Part shown: positions 7,955 through 16,635 of the stretch, piece after piece
How the letters are laid out: each line of letters begins with the position of its first letter
Position numbering within the stretch: position 1 is the stretch's first letter
Assembly: GCF_003259365.1 (NCBI RefSeq)
Contig: NZ_QLLY01000001.1
Location: 742,888-806,887, forward strand
Reading direction: 5' to 3'
DNA: 64,000 nt
Source of the DNA: Streptomyces sp. PsTaAH-137
Lineage (GTDB): Bacteria; Actinomycetota; Actinomycetes; Streptomycetales; Streptomycetaceae
Notes under the pieces: generated by a model
Told to the model about the DNA's origin: nothing
Database searches by the model: none
Seen by the model: the letters and a program-made list of their open reading frames with translations, nothing else
Translations under genes and position numbers: made by a program

Positions 7955-9325
7955 ATGAGCAAGCCGCTGAAGCAGATCCACCTCGCCGCCCACTTCCCCG
8001 GCGTCAACAACACCACCGTGTGGAGCGACCCGAGGTCCGGCAGCCACATCGAGTTCAGCTCCTTCGCCCATTTCGCGCGGACCGCCGAACGCGCCAAGTT
8101 CGACTTCCTGTTCCTCGCCGAAGGACTCCGGCTCAGGGAACAGGGCGGCCAGATCTACGACCTGGACGTCGTCGGCCGCCCCGACACCTTCACCGTCCTC
8201 GCCGCGCTCGCCGCCGTCACCGAGCACCTCGGCCTCACCGGCACCATCAACTCCACCTTCAACGAGCCCTACGAGGTGGCCCGCCAGTTCGCCAGCCTGG
8301 ACCACCTCTCCGGCGGCCGCTCCGCGTGGAACGTGGTCACCTCCTGGGACGCCTTCACCGGCGAGAACTTCCGGCGCGGCGGCTTCCTGCCGAAGGAGGA
8401 GCGCTACTCCCGCGCCAAGGAGTTCCTGGCCACCACCCACGAACTCCTCGACTCCTGGCACGGCGACGAGATCCTGGCCGACCAGGAGACCGGCGCCTTC
8501 CTGCGGGACGCGAAGGCCGGCTCCTTCGTCCACACCGGGCAGCACTTCGACATCCACGGCCGGTTCAACGTGCCCCGCTCCCCGCAGGGCCGCCCCGTCA
8601 TCTTCCAGGCGGGCGACTCCGAGGAGGGCCGGGAGTTCGCCGCGTCCGACGCCGATGCCATCTTCAGCCGGTACGCCACCCTTGAGGCGGGACAGGCGTT
8701 CTACACGGACGTCAAGGACCGCCTCGCCACGTACGGCCGCCGCCCCGACCAGCTGCTGATCCTCCCCGCCGCCACCTTCACCCTCGCCGACACCGACGCC
8801 GAGGCCGAGGAGCTGGCCAAGGAAGTCCGGCGCCAGCAGGTCAGCGGCGCCACCGCGCTCAAGCACCTGGAGTTCGTCTGGAACCGGGACCTGTCCGCCT
8901 ACGACCCGGACGGACCGCTCCCCGACATCGACCCGGACGTCAGCGACCAGCACATCTCCAAGGGCCGGGCCCAGGTCCGCATGTACCGCGACCCGCTGGC
9001 CACCGCCCGCGAATGGCGCGAACTCGCCGCCGCCCACAACTGGTCCATCCGCGATCTCGTCATCGAGACCGGCAACCGGCAGAACTTCATCGGCTCGGCC
9101 GCCACGATCGCCCGCACGATCAACGAGTTCGTCCAGGCCGACGCGAGCGACGGCTTCATCCTCGTGCCGCACATCACCCCCACCGGCCTCGACGACTTCG
9201 CCGACCAGGTCGTCCCGCTCCTCCAGGAACGGGGCGTCTTCCGCACCGAGTACGAGGGCCCGACCCTGCGCCACCACCTGGGCCTCGCCCACCCGGACCA
9301 CGCCCGGGAGGCCGCCGGTGTCTGA
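7955..9325 (+). CDS. NtaA/SnaA/DszA-family FMN-dependent monooxygenase
   Basis: A 456-residue member of the NtaA/DszA branch of luciferase-like enzymes. Seen motifs are HFPGVNNTTVW near the N terminus, the FDFLFLAEGL strand, the SGGRSAWNVVTSWD loop that contacts flavin phosphate in this branch, and a NFIGSAATIARTINEFVQ helix near the C terminus. DszA-like relatives oxidise sulfones, and NtaA and EDTA monooxygenases attack N-carboxymethyl groups. Position behind a sulfur leader peptide favours a sulfur substrate. The start at 7955 has GGAGGGACC upstream, 19 bases after the previous stop, so the two genes are co-transcribed. Confidence 0.9.
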   Translation: MSKPLKQIHLAAHFPGVNNTTVWSDPRSGSHIEFSSFAHFARTAERAKFDFLFLAEGLRLREQGGQIYDLDVVGRPDTFTVLAALAAVTEHLGLTGTINSTFNEPYEVARQFASLDHLSGGRSAWNVVTSWDAFTGENFRRGGFLPKEERYSRAKEFLATTHELLDSWHGDEILADQETGAFLRDAKAGSFVHTGQHFDIHGRFNVPRSPQGRPVIFQAGDSEEGREFAASDADAIFSRYATLEAGQAFYTDVKDRLATYGRRPDQLLILPAATFTLADTDAEAEELAKEVRRQQVSGATALKHLEFVWNRDLSAYDPDGPLPDIDPDVSDQHISKGRAQVRMYRDPLATAREWRELAAAHNWSIRDLVIETGNRQNFIGSAATIARTINEFVQADASDGFILVPHITPTGLDDFADQVVPLLQERGVFRTEYEGPTLRHHLGLAHPDHAREAAGV

Positions 9326-10445
9326 CATCCCCCTCGGCGTTCTCGACCTCGTACCGATCACGTCCGGTTCGACCGCCGCCGACGCCCTGCGCAACTCCGT
9401 CGACCTGGCCCGGCAGACCGAACGCTTCGGGTACGCCCGCTACTGGTTCGCCGAGCACCACCTCAACCCCGGTGTCGCGGGCACCTCCCCGGCGGTCCTG
9501 CTCGCGCTGACCGCGTCGGCCACCTCCACGATCCGGCTCGGCTCCGGCGCCGTGCAGCTCGGGCACCGCACCGCGCTGAGCACCGTCGAGGAGTTCGGGC
9601 TGCTCGACGCCCTCCACCCCGGCCGGCTCGATCTGGGGCTCGGCCGCTCGGGCGGCCGTCCGCCGGGGCGGCCCGCCGAGGCGCCGGCGAACGTCACTCC
9701 CGTGGTCGACGGCCGCGCACCGAACGGTCTCCTCGTGCCGCCGGCGTTCTCCTTCGAACGGCTCCTCGGCTCCCCGCGGATCGCCCTGCAGCGCAAGCTG
9801 CTCCTGCTGCCCGGCGCCGAACCGCAGGACTACGCCGAACAGATCGACGACATCCTCGCGCTGCTCGCCGGCACCTACCGGTCCGCGGAGGGCGTCGAGG
9901 CCCATGTGGTGCCGGGGGAGGGCGCCGAGCTGGAGGCCTGGATCCTGGGGAGCAGCGGCGGGCAGAGCGCCGAGGTCGCAGGTGCGCGGGGTCTGCGGTT
10001 CGCCGCGAACTACCACGTGAGCCCGGGCACCGTCCTCGATGCCGTGGACGGCTACCGGGCCTTCTTCCAGCCGTCCGACGTCCTCGACAAGCCGTACGTC
10101 AGCGTCTCGGCGGACGTCGTCGTGGCGGAGGACGACGCGACGGCCCGTGAACTCTCCCACGGCTACGCGCACTGGGTCCGCAGCATCCGTACCGCCGAGG
10201 GAGCCATCACCTACCCGACACCGGACGAGGCCCGGTCCCTGCACTGGACCGACGAGGACGACGGCCTCGTCAGGGACCGGATCGACACCCGGTTCGTCGG
10301 CTCGCCCGGCCGCGTGGCCGACCGCCTGGCGCAACTCCAGGAGGCCACCGGCGCCGACGAACTGCTCATCACCACCGTCACCCACGACCACACCGCCCGG
10401 GTGAGGTCGTACGAGCTGCTGGCAAAGGAGTGGCGCCGCAGGTGA
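9318..10445 (+). CDS. LLM-class flavin-dependent oxidoreductase, MsnO8-like
   Basis: A 375-residue luciferase-like protein of the MsnO8-type group. It opens with PLGVLDLVPITSG, then has RYWFAEHHLNPGVAG, the IRLGSGAVQLGH strand and ALHPGRLDLGLGRSGG, all usual for that group. The GTG start overlaps the stop of the preceding monooxygenase by eight bases, indicating translational coupling. Residues about 105-125 carry a proline-rich insertion. It is the last gene of the operon; a large hairpin follows. Its substrate is unknown, and it may act after the DszA-like step. Confidence 0.88.
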   Translation: MSDIPLGVLDLVPITSGSTAADALRNSVDLARQTERFGYARYWFAEHHLNPGVAGTSPAVLLALTASATSTIRLGSGAVQLGHRTALSTVEEFGLLDALHPGRLDLGLGRSGGRPPGRPAEAPANVTPVVDGRAPNGLLVPPAFSFERLLGSPRIALQRKLLLLPGAEPQDYAEQIDDILALLAGTYRSAEGVEAHVVPGEGAELEAWILGSSGGQSAEVAGARGLRFAANYHVSPGTVLDAVDGYRAFFQPSDVLDKPYVSVSADVVVAEDDATARELSHGYAHWVRSIRTAEGAITYPTPDEARSLHWTDEDDGLVRDRIDTRFVGSPGRVADRLAQLQEATGADELLITTVTHDHTARVRSYELLAKEWRRR

Positions 10446-10450
10446 GGTGC

Positions 10451-10530
10451 GAGCCGCGTCGAGGGACCGGACCCCTTCTCACGTGGTGAGACGGCGGGAC
10501 CGGTCGGCCCCCGGCCCCTTGACGCGGCTC
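10451..10530. terminator. Large nested hairpin, operon terminator
   Basis: GAGCCGCGTC (10451-10460) pairs with GACGCGGCTC (10521-10530). Inside lie GACCGG/CCGGTC and TCTCAC/GTGAGA (10477-10491) as further stems. It follows the monooxygenase stop directly, so it probably terminates that operon. Its right arm overlaps a TTGACG that may be a promoter element for the next leader peptide. Confidence 0.65.
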
Positions 10531-10547
10531 GATCACGGGCAGAGACT

Positions 10548-10577
10548 CCCTACGGGAATCCTAGTGAATTGGTAGGG
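10548..10577. promoter_or_regulatory. Inverted repeat upstream of second leader peptide
   Basis: CCCTAC (10548-10553) and GTAGGG (10572-10577) flank 18 AT-richer bases just before the leader peptide start. The position suits an operator or a 5' untranslated stem. The right arm merges with the ribosome site GGGAAG. Confidence 0.4.
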
Positions 10578-10581
10578 AAGC

Positions 10582-10737
10582 ATGGGGCGAGCGCCGAAGG
10601 ACCTCGGCGGTGACGCGTTGCGCGTCGCCGTCCGGCAGCTCCCCCTGCTCACGTCCCGCCGTCACATCGACCTCGCGCGCGTCAGCAGTGCGGCGATGCC
10701 GCCGCACCCCGGACGACCCGCCCCCGCGCACGCCTGA
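10582..10737 (+). CDS. Putative leader peptide, cysteine codon out of frame
   Basis: A 51-codon ORF with the leader-peptide core LTSRRHIDLARVSSAAM, starting four bases after GGGAAG. In relatives the core is followed within a residue or two by a cysteine. Here the expected TGC-CGC-CGC (Cys-Arg-Arg) is present at 10698-10706 but in the next frame, and the peptide runs on without cysteine to 10737. Either a one- or two-base indel has broken it, or the regulatory codon has changed. It lies 78 bases before the hydroquinone-reductase-like gene, which it may regulate. Confidence 0.6.
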   Translation: MGRAPKDLGGDALRVAVRQLPLLTSRRHIDLARVSSAAMPPHPGRPAPAHA

Positions 10738-10815
10738 CCCGCACGGACACATCGCCGTGCACCGGCCGCGCCGTCGCCGTCGTATGCCTGTGACCCAGCA
10801 CTCTGAGGGAGACGC

Positions 10816-11664
10816 ATGCCCGCCTCATCGTCCTCGACCGCCGCGCCGACCTTCCGCAGCAGGATCGGCTGCGACGCGCGCAGCGGCTACTACGCCGTTC
10901 CGCGCCGCTACCGGCTCCACCTCTCGCTGTCCTGTCCCGACTGTCTGCGGATCGCCGTCACCCACAGCCTCCTCGCCCTCGACGACACCCTTCCGGTGAC
11001 CCTGCTGTCCGCCGTGCCGGACGGACCCGAGGGCGGCCACCTCGCGCTGCGCCCGCTCTACGCGGCCGGCGCGCACCAGCACCGCGGGCCGACACCGGCG
11101 CCGGTGCTCAGCGACGGTTGGACCGGCACGATCGTCAGCACGCACACCCCGGACATCCTGCGGGACCTCGCCCGCCGCTTCGGCGACCAGGGCCCCGACC
11201 TCGACCCGCGGGACGCCGAAGAGGCGATCGAGGCCATCGGCAGACTCTGCGAGCAGGACATCACCGCGGCCGCCCAGCGCGCGGGCGAGCCCGGCACCGA
11301 CCCGGTGGCCCGTGCCACCGCCCTGACCACGCTCTTCGACGCGCTGGACCACCTGGAGGCGCGGCTCGGCGACCGCGACCGGCTGATCGGCGACGACATC
11401 ACCCTCGCCGACGTCCAGGTGTGGGTCACCCTGGTCCAGCTGGACACGGTGCACCGCCACCACCTGGACGCCGCCGCCGTGCACCGCATCACCGACCACC
11501 CGCGACTGTGGGCGTACGCCCGGCGCCTGACGGCCCGTCCGGCGTTCGGACGCCACCTCGACCTGGACGGGATCGCCCGCAGACACCACGCCCACTGCCG
11601 GGGCGAGGAGGCCGCCGGAGCGGCCGTGCAGATCGTGGACTGGGCGGCCCACGCACGGCCGTAG
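10816..11664 (+). CDS. Glutathionyl-hydroquinone reductase-like protein (ECM4/YqjG type)
   Basis: A 282-residue glutathione-transferase-fold protein of the ECM4/YqjG group. The N-terminal thioredoxin-like half has YRLHLSLSCPDCLRIAV, where Cys40 takes the place of the catalytic cysteine of the canonical CPWA motif and a second cysteine (Cys43) replaces the alanine. The C-terminal all-helical half contains RDRLIGDDITLADVQVWVTLVQLD, typical for this group. Streptomyces lack glutathione and use mycothiol, so a mycothiol-dependent reduction of quinone or chlorinated adducts is an inference. A leader peptide of the sulfur type stands upstream, consistent with thiol metabolism. Confidence 0.78.
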   Translation: MPASSSSTAAPTFRSRIGCDARSGYYAVPRRYRLHLSLSCPDCLRIAVTHSLLALDDTLPVTLLSAVPDGPEGGHLALRPLYAAGAHQHRGPTPAPVLSDGWTGTIVSTHTPDILRDLARRFGDQGPDLDPRDAEEAIEAIGRLCEQDITAAAQRAGEPGTDPVARATALTTLFDALDHLEARLGDRDRLIGDDITLADVQVWVTLVQLDTVHRHHLDAAAVHRITDHPRLWAYARRLTARPAFGRHLDLDGIARRHHAHCRGEEAAGAAVQIVDWAAHARP

Positions 11665-11675
11665 GTGCGCGGGCC

Positions 11676-11692
11676 GCCCCGGAGCCCGGGGC
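11676..11692. terminator. Short hairpin between convergent genes
   Basis: GCCCCGG and CCGGGGC form a seven-pair stem around a three-base loop, placed between the ends of the hydroquinone-reductase-like gene and the mannosidase. A bidirectional terminator is likely. Confidence 0.55.
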
Positions 11693-11709
11693 AGCCCCTC
11701 CCTCGCGGG

Positions 11710-14700
11710 TCAGCTCCGCTCGGGAACCAGCCGCACCGTCAGGATCTGGAACGGACGCAGCCGAAGCCGGACCCCTTCCTCCGTCACCGAGCAGCTCGGC
11801 TCGTCGGCCGCGCGGGGCCGCTCCAGAAGGTCGGTCGCGGTCGCCGACGCGATCCGGAAGCCGGGCGTGAGCAGGGCCGTGGCACGGCCGCCGTGGCCCT
11901 CGTACAGGCGGACCACCACGTCGCCCGAGCGGTCGTCGGCCAGTTTGACCGTCTCGACCACGACCGCCGGACTGCCGACGGACACCAGCGGCTTCACCTC
12001 GGCGGAGCCCGGCACCGTGCGCTCGGGCAGGTTGAGGTGATAGCCCTCGCGGATCGCGTCCTCGACGCCCGCGCCGATCACCAGGGCGTAGCGCAGCCGA
12101 TGCGTGCCCTGATCGGTGTCCGGGTCGGGGAACCGGGGCGCGCGGGCCAGGGAGAGCCGGACCGTGGTGGTCGTCCCGCCGTCCTCGCGCACGTCACGCG
12201 TCACGTCGTGCCCGTACGTCGAGTCGTTGACCAGCGCCGCGCCCCAGTCACGCTCCCCGACGTGCAGGAAGCGGTGCGCGCACACCTCGAACTTCGCCGC
12301 GTCCCAGCTGGTGTTGGTGTGCGTGGGCCGCTCCACGTGCCCGAACGGCACCTGCGCCGTCGAGTGCGACGCCCGTACGTCCAGCGGGAACGCCGCCTTC
12401 AGCATCTTCTCCGTCTCGTGCCAGTCCAGGACCGTGTCGACGTCGAGGCGGCGGGCCCCCGGCGCGAGGGACAGCGTCTGCTCGACACGGGAGGCGCCGA
12501 AGGCACGTACGACCTTCAGCGCGCCGTCCACGACGGTCACCGACTCCGCGTCCGTCAGATCGGTGACGGTGTTGCGGTAGAAGGCGTCGACGTCCCAGGC
12601 GTCCCACTGGTTGGGGAAGTCCTGGTGGAGCTGGAGCAGGTTCGCGACCCGGCCCGGCGGCAGCGCCTCGCGGTCCGCGTCGATGTCGTACGCCGACGTG
12701 ACCAGGCCCCGCTCGTCGACGGCGATCCGCACGAGCCCGTTGTCGAGGACGTGGCCCGCGCCGTCGGCCACGGGGGTGACCGTGGCCGGCTCGCGCCGGG
12801 TGCGCACCGCGCCGCCCAGGGCCGCCGCGCCACCACGGGCGTGCGGCGCCGCGTTGAAGACGACCTCGGAGCCGTCCGCACCGGCCGGACCGGCCAGCGC
12901 CGCCTGGGCGACGCCGATCAACTCGCCTAGTTCGGCGGCGATCTGACGGTACGTCTCCTCGGCCTCCCGGTGCACCCAGGCGATCGACGTCCCCGGCAGG
13001 ATGTCGTGGAACTGGTGCAGCAGAACCGTCTTCCACAGCCGGTCCAACGCCTCGTACGGATACTCCGCGCCCGTGCGCAGCGCGGCCGTCGCCGCCCACA
13101 ACTCCGCCTCGCGCAGCAGGTGTTCACTGCGCCGGTTGCCCTGCTTCGTCGCGATCTGGCTGGTGAGCGTGCCGCGGTGGAACTCCAGATACAGCTCGCC
13201 GACCCACACCGGCGCGTCCGGATACTCCTCCAGCGCCCTCGCGAAGAAGTCGCCCGGCTTCTCGATCGAGACCCTGGCCGACCCCTCCAGATCGGCCAGC
13301 CGCTCGGCGCGCGCGAGCATCTCGCGGGTCGGGCCGCCACCGCCGTCGCCGTAACCGAACGGAGCCAGCGACCGGTTCGCGCCGCCCTTGTCCTGGAAGT
13401 TGCGGACGCTGTGCGCGACCTCCGCGCCCGACAGATCGCTGTTGTACGTGTCGACCGGCGGGAAGTGGCTGAAGATCCGGGTGCCGTCGATGCCCTCCCA
13501 CCAGAACGTGTGGTGCGGGAACTTGTTCGTGGTGTTCCACGAGATCTTCTGCGTCAGGAACCAGCGCACCCCCGCCAGTTTCATCAGCTGTGGCATCGCC
13601 GCGTTGTAGCCGAACGTGTCCGGCAGCCACATGTCCTCGGTCTCGACCCCGAACTCCTCCAGGTAGAACCGCTTGCCGTGGATGAACTGCCGGGCAAGCG
13701 CCTCCCCGCCGGTGATGTTGGTGTCCGGCTCCACCCACAGGCTGCCGGTCGGCACGAACTGCCCGGTCTTCGCCTTCTCCTGGGCCCGCTCGTACACCTC
13801 GGGCCGGTGCTCCTTGAGCCAGGCCAGCTGCTGCGCCTGGGACATCACGAAGCGGAACTCGGGCCGCTCGTCCATCAGTTGGGTGACGTTGGAGACCGTA
13901 CGGGCCACCTTGCGCACCGTCTCGCGCAGCGGCCACAGCCAGGCCGTGTCGATGTGGGCGTGGCCGATCGCGGAGACACGGTGCTCACCGGCACCGGCGG
14001 GCGCGGCCAGGGCGGGGGCGAGGATCTCGCGGGCGGCGGGCGCGGTGCCCCCGATGTCCTGGAGGTCCACCGCGTCGAGCGCGTTCGACAGCGCCCGCAG
14101 GATCTGCCAGCGGCGCGGCGACTGCTCGGGCAGCTCGCGCATGAGCTGGTCGAGCACCTCCATGTCGTGGACCAGCTCGTAGACCTCCGCGTCGAACACG
14201 GCGAGGTCGAGCCGGCGCAGCCGGTACAGCGGTTCGCCGCCCGGCGCGCCCGGCTCGTCCAGCCACGGCGCGCGGCCGCCCAGCGGAGTGATCGCGAAGG
14301 TGTGGTTGTCGGGGCCGGAGTGCATGACGAGCGGATTCGCCGCGGCCTCGACGAAACAGGTGAACTCCTCGCCCCCTGCCGCCTGTTCGGTGACGGGCAG
14401 CCAGGTGTTTCGCGGGTTGAGCGCCTTCACCGCGGTGCCGTCGGGCCGGTACGCCAGACCCTCGGCGGAGAAGCCCGGCTCGGAGGGGTCGAAGCCGAGG
14501 TCGACGACGGCCTCGATCCGGCGGCCCGCCCACTCCTCGGGGACACGCCCGCTGAGCCGGAACCAACTGGTGGTCCACGCCGGACCCCAGTGCGCGCCCG
14601 CCGCGGTGGGCCGGTAGTCGGCGGCCAGGCCATCGGCCACCGGAACGGGCTCGCCCGGCACCTGCCAGACGCCGACCTCCAGGGGAACGGACACGGCGTG

Positions 14701-14772
14701 GACGGCGGGCCGGATGCGTTCGTCGAGTACGCGCCGCAGGCGCCGTTCGACGATGTCACGGTCGGAATGCAC
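11710..14772 (-). CDS. GH38 alpha-mannosidase
   Basis: A 1020-residue class II alpha-mannosidase. The zinc-binding GHAHIDTAWLWP motif is at about residues 270-281. The probable nucleophile is the aspartate of WLPDTFGYNAAMPQL at about 384, and further GH38 signatures are KISWNTTNKFPHHTFWWEG and HQFHDILPGTSI. The C-terminal half is the beta-sandwich region. There is no signal peptide, so it acts in the cytoplasm on imported mannosides. It is the last gene of an ABC-importer operon, with AAAGGTG before its ATG and 43 bases after the permease gene. Confidence 0.95.
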   Translation of the reverse strand: MHSDRDIVERRLRRVLDERIRPAVHAVSVPLEVGVWQVPGEPVPVADGLAADYRPTAAGAHWGPAWTTSWFRLSGRVPEEWAGRRIEAVVDLGFDPSEPGFSAEGLAYRPDGTAVKALNPRNTWLPVTEQAAGGEEFTCFVEAAANPLVMHSGPDNHTFAITPLGGRAPWLDEPGAPGGEPLYRLRRLDLAVFDAEVYELVHDMEVLDQLMRELPEQSPRRWQILRALSNALDAVDLQDIGGTAPAAREILAPALAAPAGAGEHRVSAIGHAHIDTAWLWPLRETVRKVARTVSNVTQLMDERPEFRFVMSQAQQLAWLKEHRPEVYERAQEKAKTGQFVPTGSLWVEPDTNITGGEALARQFIHGKRFYLEEFGVETEDMWLPDTFGYNAAMPQLMKLAGVRWFLTQKISWNTTNKFPHHTFWWEGIDGTRIFSHFPPVDTYNSDLSGAEVAHSVRNFQDKGGANRSLAPFGYGDGGGGPTREMLARAERLADLEGSARVSIEKPGDFFARALEEYPDAPVWVGELYLEFHRGTLTSQIATKQGNRRSEHLLREAELWAATAALRTGAEYPYEALDRLWKTVLLHQFHDILPGTSIAWVHREAEETYRQIAAELGELIGVAQAALAGPAGADGSEVVFNAAPHARGGAAALGGAVRTRREPATVTPVADGAGHVLDNGLVRIAVDERGLVTSAYDIDADREALPPGRVANLLQLHQDFPNQWDAWDVDAFYRNTVTDLTDAESVTVVDGALKVVRAFGASRVEQTLSLAPGARRLDVDTVLDWHETEKMLKAAFPLDVRASHSTAQVPFGHVERPTHTNTSWDAAKFEVCAHRFLHVGERDWGAALVNDSTYGHDVTRDVREDGGTTTTVRLSLARAPRFPDPDTDQGTHRLRYALVIGAGVEDAIREGYHLNLPERTVPGSAEVKPLVSVGSPAVVVETVKLADDRSGDVVVRLYEGHGGRATALLTPGFRIASATATDLLERPRAADEPSCSVTEEGVRLRLRPFQILTVRLVPERS

Positions 14773-14815
14773 AGAACACCTTTCGAAGGTCGTACGGGAA
14801 CGGGCGGGGGCTGGT

Positions 14816-15724
14816 TCAGCCCTTCAGCGCGCCGCCGAGCGCGAACCCGCCGCCCAGCTTGCGCGTCAGCAGGAGGTACAGCATCACGACGGGCAGCGTG
14901 TAGACGAGGGAGAACGCGGCCAACTGGCCGTACTGCGTCTCGTCGTGGGCGCTGAGGAAGGTGAACACGCTCACCGACGCCGGCAGTTTCTCCGGCGACA
15001 GCAGCAGCACGAACGGGACGAAGAAGTTGCCCCACATGCTGATGAAGGTGAAGACGGTGACGACGGTGACCCCCGGCCACATCAGCGGCAGCACCACCCG
15101 CGTCAGCGACTGCATGGCGTTCGCGCCGTCGATCCGGGCCGCCTCCTCCAGGACGACGGGCACACCGTCCATGAAGTTCTTCATCAGCCAGATCCCGATC
15201 GGCAGCGCGGAGGCCGCCAGGAACAGCGTGGTCGCGAGCATCGAGTCGATCAGTTCGACCTGGACGAACATGCTGTACACGGGGATCATCACCGCGGTGA
15301 TCGGCAGCCCGGTGGTGAACAGGACCGTGTACAGGAACGGGCGGCGCAGCCGGGAGCGGTAGCGCGAGAGCGGATAGGCCGCCAGGATCGAGACGACCAC
15401 GCACAGCAGCGTCGCGCCGCCGCACAGCAGCAGGCCGTTGAGCAGCGGCCGGAACGTGGTCTCGGTGTTGAGGATCGCGTGGAAGTTGTCCAGTGTCGGC
15501 GGCGAGGGCAGGCTCAGCTCGAAGCCGGCCGTGGAGCTGACGGACGCGAACAGCATCCACACCAGCGGCAGCACGAACAGCAGGCTGATCAGCAGCAGGA
15601 CCAGATTGACCGCGATACGCGCGGGCCGGACCCGGCGGCGCGCGGTCCGTACGGCGGGCACGGTCCCGGCGGCGCCGCCGGAACGGCCCGCCCGGGCCGC
15701 CGGCCGCAGATCGGTGGTGGCCAT
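14816..15724 (-). CDS. Carbohydrate ABC transporter permease (MalG type)
   Basis: A 302-residue inner-membrane permease with six predicted membrane segments. The first is around VNLVLLLISLLFVLPLVWMLF. The EAA loop that docks the ATPase reads EEAARIDGANAMQSLTRVVLPLMWPG. The protein ends in the short tail usual for MalG-type subunits (LLTRKLGGGFALGGALKG). The ATG at 15724 overlaps the stop of the partner permease by one base. No ATPase gene is nearby; as usual in Streptomyces sugar importers, a shared MsiK-type ATPase elsewhere probably powers it. Confidence 0.95.
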   Translation of the reverse strand: MATTDLRPAARAGRSGGAAGTVPAVRTARRRVRPARIAVNLVLLLISLLFVLPLVWMLFASVSSTAGFELSLPSPPTLDNFHAILNTETTFRPLLNGLLLCGGATLLCVVVSILAAYPLSRYRSRLRRPFLYTVLFTTGLPITAVMIPVYSMFVQVELIDSMLATTLFLAASALPIGIWLMKNFMDGVPVVLEEAARIDGANAMQSLTRVVLPLMWPGVTVVTVFTFISMWGNFFVPFVLLLSPEKLPASVSVFTFLSAHDETQYGQLAAFSLVYTLPVVMLYLLLTRKLGGGFALGGALKG

Positions 15725-16635
15725 CAGTCCTCCTCCACCTTGAGCAGCTTGAGGTACACGACGGAGAACAGGGCACCCACGACCAGCAGGACGAGCGCGA
15801 TCGCCGTGCCGTAGCCGATGAGACTGTTCTGGAACGCCTGCTGGTACATGAAGACCGGCAGCGTCTGGCTCTTGTTGCCCGGCCCGCCGCGCGTCATGGC
15901 GTAGATCAGGCCGAAGACGGAGAGCGTCTGCAAGGTGATCAGCATCAGATTCGTCATGATCGAGCGGCGGATGACCGGCAGCGTCACGTGCCACAGCCGG
16001 TGCCACACACCCGCGCCGTCCATCTCGGCGGCCTCCACCAGTTCGCGCGGCACCTCGTTGAGGGCGGCCGAGTAGACCATCATCGAGAACGCGGTGCCGC
16101 GCCACACGTTGGCCAGGCACACCGCGAGGATCGGCAGCGTGTACAGCCAGTTCTGCCGCGGAAGACCCAGCAGTCCGAGTACGTCGTTCAGCGAGCCCTG
16201 CTGGTAGAAGAACGCGTACATCAGATAGCCGGCGACGACCTCGGGCAGCACCCAGGCGGCGATCACCACGCCGTTGACGAGCGAGCGCACCGGCCGGGTC
16301 GCCTTCTCGGCCATGACCGCGAGGCTCAGCCCGAGCGTGTTCTGGCCCACGACGGCGGAGCCCACCACGAACACCAGCGTCAGCCAGAGGGAGTTGAGGA
16401 AGTCGGGGGCGTCGAACGCCCGCGTGAAGTTGTCCAGGCCCACGAAGTGCGTCTCGGCGGCACCGGTCAACTGCGCGTCGGTGAAGGCGTCGTAGACGCA
16501 GTACAGGATCGGCCCGGCCAGGAACACGGCCAGCAGGACGAGCGACGGCAGCAGCGGCAGACCGCGCAGCAGCGACTGGCCCGCCGCGCGGCCGCCGGAC
16601 GCGCGTCCCGCGGGGGAGACGGCAGCGGCCTTCAT
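15724..16635 (-). CDS. Carbohydrate ABC transporter permease (MalF type)
   Basis: A 303-residue MalF-type permease. After a short basic N terminus come six hydrophobic segments, starting with PSLVLLAVFLAGPILYCVYDAF. The EAA loop is LVEAAEMDGAGVWHRLWHVTLPVI. It ends VVYLKLLKVEED. Its start codon overlaps the stop of the binding-protein gene by one base and its stop overlaps the next permease start, so all three importer genes are translationally coupled. Confidence 0.95.
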   Translation of the reverse strand: MKAAAVSPAGRASGGRAAGQSLLRGLPLLPSLVLLAVFLAGPILYCVYDAFTDAQLTGAAETHFVGLDNFTRAFDAPDFLNSLWLTLVFVVGSAVVGQNTLGLSLAVMAEKATRPVRSLVNGVVIAAWVLPEVVAGYLMYAFFYQQGSLNDVLGLLGLPRQNWLYTLPILAVCLANVWRGTAFSMMVYSAALNEVPRELVEAAEMDGAGVWHRLWHVTLPVIRRSIMTNLMLITLQTLSVFGLIYAMTRGGPGNKSQTLPVFMYQQAFQNSLIGYGTAIALVLLVVGALFSVVYLKLLKVEED

